Shown: positions 56,661-64,000 of the stretch, piece after piece | Layout of the letters: each line of letters begins with the position of its first letter | How positions within the stretch are numbered: the stretch's first letter is position 1 | DNA from: Ctena decussata | Lineage: Eukaryota; Mollusca; Bivalvia; Lucinida; Lucinidae | Assembly: GCA_963989385.1 (NCBI GenBank) | Contig: OZ022501.1 | Location: 98,316,979-98,380,978, forward strand | DNA: 64,000 nucleotides | Direction of reading: 5' to 3' | Program-made: the position numbers and the translations under genes | Notes under the pieces: generated by a model | The model's input: only the letters and a program-made list of their open reading frames with translations | Database searches by the model: none | What the model was told of the DNA's origin: nothing

Positions 56661-58136
56661 ACGAGACTCCATATGGTACGAAGAAACGGCTGGATGAGTT
56701 AGGGTCTTCTGTCTTCTTAGAACAAGAAATGCTGTGTCCAATATGCAAATGCCCTTTTTCCTTTGAAGAGGAAACATCCTTTCCAAGAATTTTGCCATGC
56801 CTTCATACCTTGGACACCAAATGCATAGAGAAAGAAATAAAGAATGGAGCCGTTCAATGTCCGTTATGTAAGATAAGGCATGATGTGAAAGATGGTGACT
56901 GCACATGTTTTGCTGTAGATGAAACAAAAAGGAACCTTTCAGTATATGGGAACCTACGCTCAGAAGAGAGCAACTACTTGCACTGCAGAGAACATAAAAG
57001 TGACCGTGCTACGTTTATGTGCCAAAAATGTGATGATTTCATTTGTGAAAAGTGTAGCCGAAATCATTCAGGTGCCCAACACCCCCCTCTCGTTTGTGTT
57101 CCTCAGTTGGAAGCTCTGAAGGAAACTCCAATATCCAAATTGTGTGCATTTTATCCATGCAAAAAGCCGGGACATGAACGGCGAATGCTTGAACTATTCT
57201 GTATAACCTGTGACAAATTGATTTGCCATGAATGCAACTTTGACACTCACCGAGATCATATAGTGGATAGAATAAAAATTGTCTATGATACGCGCTATGC
57301 TGAAATTCAAGGTATTTTAGAAGAAGCTGTAAAAACCAAAGCAAAAGCAATTTCTGTTGCTTCAGAAATACGTGACGAACTTGAGGTGTTAAGAAAAAGC
57401 CAAGACAAAGAGCTGGCAACGATAAGGAAAGTTTTCAACAACTGCAAAACAACACTGGAAGCCAGGAAGAAATCCGTGGAAAATGAACTAGCAGACATTG
57501 CATCAAAGAAAAGAGACAAGATGCAATCTCAACTGACAGAAATGGAGGACGTAGCACGAGCAATAACAGTATCAAATATTCGAGCCCTGGACTTGATAGA
57601 ATTTTCGAGTGAGGTTTCGTTTTTGAGACTTTATGAAACATTAAAAAGACGACTTAAAAGCGTATCAGAGTCCTGTCAGCAGACGCACGTTTGTGAAAAT
57701 GGCTTAATAAAGTATCTTGATGACAACTTGTCAAGCAGAATTGTCAATGCTACAAAGCAAACAGGGCGTCTTTGGCCATGTGATGTATGTCTCCAAAAGA
57801 CGAAACATTGGATAAGTCCAGCAGTTGCTAAACAAGAAGGGGTGGTCCTCAAACTTCAGTTTCTAGATTATGAGGAGAAGACCACGTCGTCTATAAATCT
57901 GAAGAGTTTTCTTAAGGTAGATATTACCGATTCTAAAAATCAACATGACACTAACGCCTTGGGAGAGATTGTATATGGTGACGAAATGTTATCTGTGAGT
58001 GCAACTTTCGTTCAAGCTGGTACTTATAAGATAATGGTCTACGTATTAGAAACACCTGTTGGAATAGAAGGTTATGAAATTACAGTGCATGCTGAGAAGG
58101 TTACGCAAAAGCCAAAGGAGAACAATAAGGAAAAGG
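56661..58136 (+). CDS. TRIM gene 2, exon B: second RING/B-box/coiled-coil module
   Basis: Paralogue of 1883-3358, of the same 1,476-nt length, after acceptor TCGTTTCCAG and before donor GTGAGG (58137). It is phase 1 at both ends. The second RING (CPICKCPFSF...CLH...CPLC), both B-boxes (CREHK...CQKC...CEKC; CITC...CHEC...THRDH), coiled coil and filamin-like end (QAGTYKIMVYVLETP) are all present. Intron 1 between exons A and B is again 294 bp. Confidence 0.92.
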
Positions 58137-59802
58137 GTGAGGATCAATTATTTATTAATATTTTATTTTATAATTGTAGATTGTCGAAACGCCGAAATAC
58201 TGAAATGCTCATAACAATATTTAATTCAAGTATAGTAAATATTGTAAAATGAATATACACAGGGTATAATCGATTCCGATTGTTTTCGCTTCCTGCAGAG
58301 ACTGTCCGTCGTAAATTGCTTCCGCCGAGCTTGTATGCTACATTTGGCTTCCTGCAGAGAAGTACGGTTTCCGCCAGGAGAATTCTGAATGGGTAGTGAG
58401 GTAAAAATTTGTTAAGAACATTCAGTAGCAATCAGACCTACCACTGTCATAAATTTAAGGTTGCAAACCTTTTTGTAATCAAACTTTGCAAAATATATTT
58501 TCTACGTTGGACTCTCATCCTGTTTTTTTTAATTCGTTTTCAGAAAAACAAAAACAATGCATTCATTTCTTTTTATTTGTAAGCGATTGGCTAAAATACA
58601 ATTATTTTTATATATTAATATCATATATTGTTAACAAATCATGTTCTAGTTCTTTTAAATGTGAGAGTTACGAATTTGCTGCATAAAACGGCAATAAAAA
58701 CTGCACTGTACGGCGTCCGATTCTACCAATTACGGCTTCCTTGCTTTTGCAAAGAAGCACAGTACGGTTTCCACCGGCTAAATATCAGATAAATCGAAAT
58801 TTTGTTCCTAAATATAATTGAATTTACTATCTTTTTGTCTTTAAATGATATGTAGAGCTGTGTTCGTGGCAGATGTTGTTTTCTAGACCATTTTCATGTA
58901 AAGTATGCATTTTTATAATGCACCAACCTGAGGGAGACTAGAACAACATTTGTTGATGTTGCATACATGGTTTAAATGCAGCCGAGAGATGAAAATATCA
59001 TACTTGTGTACATTTATGAATCACAAAATTATATCTAGAGAGACTTCTTTGTTGCTATATAACTGTTAATCTATTTGCCTGGTGTATGTGCGTGTGCGTG
59101 TGTGTTGGTACGGAGGAGAGGGTTACTTATATAATAGGCCAGTACGGTTATGCATCCACTTAAAGCTCTCTCCCCTCCACTATCCCCCCTCTCTCTCCCA
59201 CCATCGCCACAACCACCACTTTTTGGGCTAGGCAGCTCCAAAAAAGACCGTTGTTTCAGTAATCTGCCTCCCGAAAGACCTATCTTTTATTTCACAAGAA
59301 TGCATTTCATTAATAAGTTATAGTTCAAAAACCCTTTTTTCAGGGATGTCTGCTGCGAAAGCCCCACCTTTTTTAGAGGGGCCGCACCCTAAGCTACACA
59401 TTTAAACCCTCAGAGGCACACATAATAAACACTTTCAAATGTACATACCACCCATCGATAGCTCCCCCACACCTCCCCCACCTCTGTTCTCCAAAGCTGT
59501 ATATTTCAGAGTGACATACATGGTGTATATTACGTTTCGTTTCTTCTCTTTTTTTAACATTCGGGTTCTATCTGTTGAGCCCCATATACGGCATTTTTCT
59601 GTCTGCTGTGTACTGTTTACTTCAACACTGACTCTGAACATTCGTTAGCGCATGCACCAAGTTAATGTCGTGATAAACAGTGCACAGTAAACATTTAGTA
59701 AACAGTGGGAAAATTCTATTCTATTCTATCCCATAACCTTACAAAGTCATTGGGGCACCACAGATGACTTCGAAACAATCCTAATCTACCTTGTTCTGTT
59801 TT

Positions 59803-60870
59803 AAGCTGCCCTAGTTGAGCTGGCAAAGTCCATTTCCGTCCGCTCTTTAATATTGTCTTCCCACCTCTTCTTCTGTCTACCTCTTCTTCTTTTTCCTTTC
59901 ACTGTGCCCTTTAGAATCGTCTTTGCTAAACCTGAAGACCTTGAGACGTGTCCAAACCACCTTAGTTTCCGTTTCTTTACCAGGTTCAGGAGTTCACCGG
60001 ACTCTGCAATGGCTACTTGGATATTTCTGCGAACCTTCTCATGAGTTATATGGTCCTTGTACGAAATGTTCAGAAACATCTCATGTCAGAGGCCGCATCT
60101 TTTTCTGTAACTGTTGTCAAGGTCTACGATTCACAGGTATACAGAAATATGGAAATGACAAGGGGCGCATAAGTTTCACCTTTGATCCAAGAAATATGTT
60201 GTTATCTCTCCAAATGGGCTTCAGTTTTGTAAGAGCTGAAGTGGCTTGTGCAATCCTTGAGAGAACCCCCTTTTTAGAGCCATCATCTGAGACAATTGCT
60301 CTAAGGTATTTGAAGCTTCTTATCGTACCCAGCTTCTGACCTGTTACCTTGATATCCCAGAGGATGCCATTGGCGCTATTTGTCATCAGCCTCCATCTTA
60401 TACCTTGTGCAGGTTTTGTCGAGACTGTCAACTAGGGCTTCTTGTTCCTGCTCTTCCTCAGCTAGAGCGTCTATATCATCGGCAAACCACAGATTGGTAA
60501 TATTTCTGCCGCCACTGCTTACCAACCGTCATGTTCTTCCAGATCATCAGACATGATCCGTTCGAGAAAAATATTTCAGAGGGTTGCCTTACTCAAACTG
60601 TTGTTCTGAATTATTTTCCCATGCTGCCATTCATCAGGACTGCACCAGTAGCCTTGTCGTAGAGCTGCTCAATGGTGCGAACTAGATTTGCACTGATATT
60701 GCACTTCCGCGCGGTGGTCCTTAGGGCTGCATGCCAAACCCTGTCAAAGGCTTTTTTGAAATCAATGAGATACTTTTCACAAAGGGTTCTAAGGTTGAAG
60801 ATGTGTTCGGTGGTGCTCCTTCCAGCTCTGAAACTAGCCTCTTCTTCTGCGATTATACTTTCAGGCAAAT
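59803..60870 (-). pseudogene. RTE-type LINE reverse transcriptase fragment
   Basis: Reverse-strand segments, N to C: EEEASFRAGRSTTEHIFNLR and DFKKAFDRVWHAALR with LYDKATGAVLMNGS (60868-60611), the catalytic FADD within TNLWFADDIDALAEEE (about 60500-60460), then GIRSFKYL-like sequence with SRIAQATSALTKLKPIWRDN (60431-60117) and GHVSRSSGLAKTILKGTVKG with RRGRQKKRWEDNIKE (60079-59801). Frameshifts separate the pieces, and the endonuclease half and 5' end are missing. It sits inside the CACTA-like element. Confidence 0.85.
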
Positions 60871-60875
60871 GGGTA

Positions 60876-61070
60876 CACTTTTAGGGGAAGCAACTGTACT
60901 ATTTCTTGTTTGTCTCCCTTCCCAATGAAGGTAAATTCTTGAAGGAAAGAGATTGCTCCACTAAAAGCAAACTCTTTCCTTTGAGGCTGGACCCAATTTT
61001 GAAAGGGTTTAGTCAAATAGGGAAGCCAACAGGAAGTCACAAAAATTGTCCCGCCTTGGTAATAATCCCA
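60876..61070 (+). repeat. Dispersed repeat shared with 42938-43125
   Basis: GGGTACACTTTTAGGGGAAG, GAAGGAAAGAG and GGAAGTCACAAAAATTGTCC are collinear with the other copy. Confidence 0.45.
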
Positions 61071-61589
61071 GAAAGAATGGATGTGTATTACTCTCCACGA
61101 ATTCTATCCGAGTGGGATTTTGATGATAGTTTTGGGATAATTAGTCTTTACTCTCCAAAATCAGATATGCCTTTGGAAGATGTCTCTAATGATTGGTCAC
61201 AACAAAAGATTTTATTGAGACTAACAAAAAAGGTCAGGTCAGGCAAAACCTGCTGCTGGTAATACCTGTTGCACGTGGACTGATGGGGCTCATCAACCTT
61301 GGGAGGTGTCCTATCATAGAGTTACTAGTCTCTAATCAAAACTAGAGATGGTAGCTGGAGCTCTTAGCCTTGTTAGGTCTCTAATCAAAACCTGTGAACA
61401 CAACGTCATGGGCGGAAGTCTTCCTAGAAGAAGTCAAGGGACAGGATAGAACTCAAGCTGAGTCAGGTGGACAAATGCAGGTGGCATATGAAAAACAGTC
61501 ATGATATGCATTAAACAGTACACATTCTATTAGTTAGAGTATGATCTTGAGCATGTGCAGTAAGGGGTCTAAATATAGTACACAGAAAA

Positions 61590-61681
61590 TTGTACACAGG
61601 ACTCTGTACACAGTAAGCAGTTCTAAGAGGAAACGAAAAAAGTCATTTATGCGCATGCTCCTGCATATACATACCAAAGCT

Positions 61682-61728
<47 letters not shown>

Positions 61729-61860
61729 GAAAATTGTACACAGGACTCTGTACACAGAAAACAGTTCTAAGAGGATACGAAAAAAAGTCATTTATGCGCA
61801 TGCTCCTGCATATACATACCGAAGCTAGAGACAGCGAGAGAGAGAGAGAGAGAGAGAGAC
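61590..61860 (+). repeat. Direct duplication with GA/GACA microsatellites
   Basis: A unit of about 145 bp beginning AAATTGTACACAGGACTCTG occurs twice, each time ending in (GA)n or (GACA)n runs (61682-61728 and 61838-61858). Confidence 0.85.
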
Positions 61861-63489
61861 TTTGCCGATAATTAGGGCTATGCTACTGATTTATCACCTG
61901 TGGAGCCAAAATTTATTTATCTGATATAATATATGTATAGTGTTTGTGCAAAGTCATTTTACAAAAACTTGAATAAACTGTTCAAAAAACGCCAAGCTGA
62001 GCCAGTTTGCTTTGAGTTAAAGCATTTGTTAGATTTATGGAGTTGTCACCGTTTAGGTAACGAACTAGGACAGGCCACACATTCTAAGTTTATTCTCACT
62101 ATTCTGAGGCGACTGACTAGCTTGGGACATTTCAGCGATGTTGGAGGACTAGCTGCGGACATTTCAACGATGTTTTAGCACAAACTAACATGTATGTCTC
62201 AAGCGGAAACAGTACAGGAGCAAACCGGACGCCGTACGGAGTGTCAATGTTGAAAGGCGGAAACCGTATACAGCATCTGTTTTTTTTTTCTTTTTGTTGA
62301 CAACCGGCAGTCTTTCAGAAGTGAAGTCCTATGGCTTCTCAAAAAAGAATTCAACTTACATATTTTGCACAGAAATATACTGCATAATTCAACAGGATAG
62401 CCCATTAAATACTGTGGGTAGAAATATCGTAATTCTAACACGTAAGTCTAAAATACGACCTTCTTCTGCATTTTTGTCGCATGGAATTTCAAGGGTTTTG
62501 TTTCATAAGGTAAACAAAATAGCTAGATGGCAAGAATTATCATATATGAGAAAATAAAAGCAATTTCCTCACCGAAAGATGTCATTTCTGTCTCTGCAGA
62601 GGCCGTAGTTCTCTGCAGGAAGCAAAATGTAGCGTACAGGCTCGGCGGAAGCAATATACGACGGACAGTCTCTGCAGGAAGCGAAAATAAGCGGAATCGA
62701 TTATACCCTGTGATATATAACGAGTTATAACGACACGAGTTGTAAATTTGATATTCAAAGTGTTGGGACACAAAAGTTTGAGCAAACAATGAGTGTTCCC
62801 AAGCAGCTCTCTGATCAGAGTTTACATTCTCCACCATTCCATCTGACTCTTTTGACGCGTTAATGTATTGTAAATCCAAGCTGCTCCGTTTAATGACAAC
62901 TACGGCGATTATTTTCGGAGTTCAAGGTTTTAGCATTTTACGTTAATAAGTATTCTGTTAATATGAGAGCTGTATACATGCTTGTAGTGTTCGTTCGAGA
63001 GGTTTTGTATATACCATTGTCTCAGAAATCGATGTACAAAATTGATAACTTTGTCTATTCGTCAGTAGGCAGCCGTAAAAAGCCTATCCGCACATCATCA
63101 TGTTACAGACTATATATTTATTGTGCTTTCGGATCGTTTGTCTCATTTAGAGCCAGTTTAAAAATAGAGTTCCGCGGAGTCGATGCTAGTGGGCGTACGC
63201 TGTCTAGCAACATTAAATTACTGCAAATGAACAGAATCAGTTTAATCGAGTCTGCTGTTTTGTTTCTTTGATGTGCTCCTTGCTTCCAGCGGATCCTTGT
63301 TCAGGATTTATTTTATTTATTTTTTGAAGTTATTGTAGGCACAGTCAACTCTCGATATTTAAAAGTCGTAGTTCATCTCAAACTACTGATATCTCAAAGT
63401 AAATTTTCTTGTCCCAGAACATTTGCTTCGAAATACCAGCATTTTGTGATAACAGGAGTTGACATGTTCAGAAATATAAAAATTGTATC

Positions 63490-63905
63490 CAAACTACATT
63501 CTTTGAGGGTTATCATGCGAACCGAACAACCAACTAAATGTTTTGTACCACTTCAGAAACTGAGGGTGACGTTGGGCCTGTAAAATCGATTTAAGCCCCC
63601 CAGTATTCATTACTGACCGTTCCAAGGCGGTAGTTCTGTTGTGGTTCTCTGTTGCCTGTTTTTGGTGTCAGAGTTTCTGTGATGTTTTACCTTATGTATG
63701 TTCTTATTATTTTTGGTTCGGTTTGGGTTGCTGAGTGGCCACCTTTCGGGAACAAGCTGCTCACTCGGTTGGCCATATGTTCTCTGTATCTTGATTATTT
63801 GTAATCTTAGTTGTTTCCAACTACGGTTTGAGGGCTGGATTTGGATTTTGATTGTTTCAGTTCCTGGTCTTTGCATAGTTTTTACTTTTGATATCAAAGG
63901 GCACT
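63490..63905 (+). repeat. PLE-associated dispersed repeat in intron 2 of TRIM gene 2
   Basis: ACTGACCGTTCCAAGGCGGT, CAAGCTGCTCACTCGGTTGG and TTTCAGTTCCTGGTCTTTGC modules. It ends about 40 bp before the exon C acceptor. Confidence 0.7.
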
Positions 63906-63948
63906 TTGAGATACCGTATGTCAACTGTAAATGTCACACTTGTTTCAG

Positions 63949-64000
63949 ATAAACATGATGTGAAAAGTGACAACACGACAGCATCCAACATCTCAAATGA
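63949..64000 (+). CDS. TRIM gene 2, exon C (truncated by the window end)
   Basis: After acceptor CTTGTTTCAG, 52 nt read in phase 1 as D-KHDVKSDNTTASNISNE, aligned with the gene 1 exon C. The donor and the expected MIB/HERC2 exon lie beyond the window. Confidence 0.78.

Larger units (their letters stand above)
58258..62712. mobile_element. 4.45-kb element with CACTA-like ends in intron 2 of TRIM gene 2
   Basis: The termini CACAGGGTATAATCGATTCC and the complement are flanked by ATA at 58255-58257 and 62713-62715, a 3-bp target duplication. The inverted ends extend about 140 bp (with CTGTCCGTCGTA and GCTTCCGCCGAGC), and a second inverted pair (GTACGGCGTCCG at 58714; CGGACGCCGTACGG at 62228) lies further in. 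CACAG ends with 3-bp duplications suit the CACTA/EnSpm superfamily. No transposase was recognised. A reverse-oriented RTE fragment and a dispersed repeat lie inside. The insertion accounts for most of the length difference between the two introns (5,812 versus 1,251 bp). Confidence 0.75.

Noticed and set aside
61933..62178. 81-codon forward frame with plausible composition
   Set aside because: No recognised domain, splice context or second copy, and it lies inside a transposon.

Overview
The window looks like nuclear DNA of a bivalve mollusc (inference). The grounds are spliced TRIM-type E3 ligase genes in a recent tandem duplication, a Tx1/L1-like LINE, decayed Penelope-like (PLE) and RTE retroelements, tRNA-derived SINEs, many foldback elements, and a multicopy protein family I associate with bivalve and cnidarian genomes. 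Exons follow GT-AG rules, and nothing suggests bacterial, viral or organellar DNA. Species cannot be named from the sequence.

Layout. (1) 182-7053 (+): a complete-looking gene in four exons, all joined in phase 1. It predicts a protein of about 1,050 aa with two full TRIM modules (RING, two B-boxes, coiled coil, filamin-like beta domain) followed by a MIB/HERC2 domain. (2) 7.2-20 kb: degenerate PLE copies, their shared 3' repeat in both orientations, hammerhead-ribozyme-like motifs, one SINE and several foldback elements. (3) 20-23.4 kb: noncoding dispersed repeats. (4) 23.38-28.47 kb: an almost full-length LINE whose ORF2 is broken only by two homopolymer frameshifts. (5) 28.5-32.8 kb: AT-rich sequence with a small TTAA-flanked element and a TATG microsatellite. 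(6) 32.8-40.5 kb: a block of three different satellite arrays, bracketed by a diverged inverted repeat. (7) 41.3-48.9 kb (-): a decayed gene of an uncharacterised multicopy family, split by a 5.35-kb TIR element. Removing the element and one copy of its 3-bp target duplication restores the reading frame across the junction. (8) 49-54.9 kb: mostly noncoding, with a SINE and a 163-bp tandem-repeat element. (9) 54960 to the window end (+): a paralogue of gene 1 with the same exon structure. Its intron 2 is enlarged by a 4.45-kb element with CACTA-like ends, and its third exon is cut by the window edge.

The two TRIM genes are the only clearly functional host genes. They probably encode ubiquitin ligases; the double TRIM plus MIB/HERC2 architecture is the main novelty. 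The rest is mainly transposon and satellite DNA that has grown within and between the duplicated genes. No CRISPR array, rRNA gene or bona fide tRNA gene was seen.
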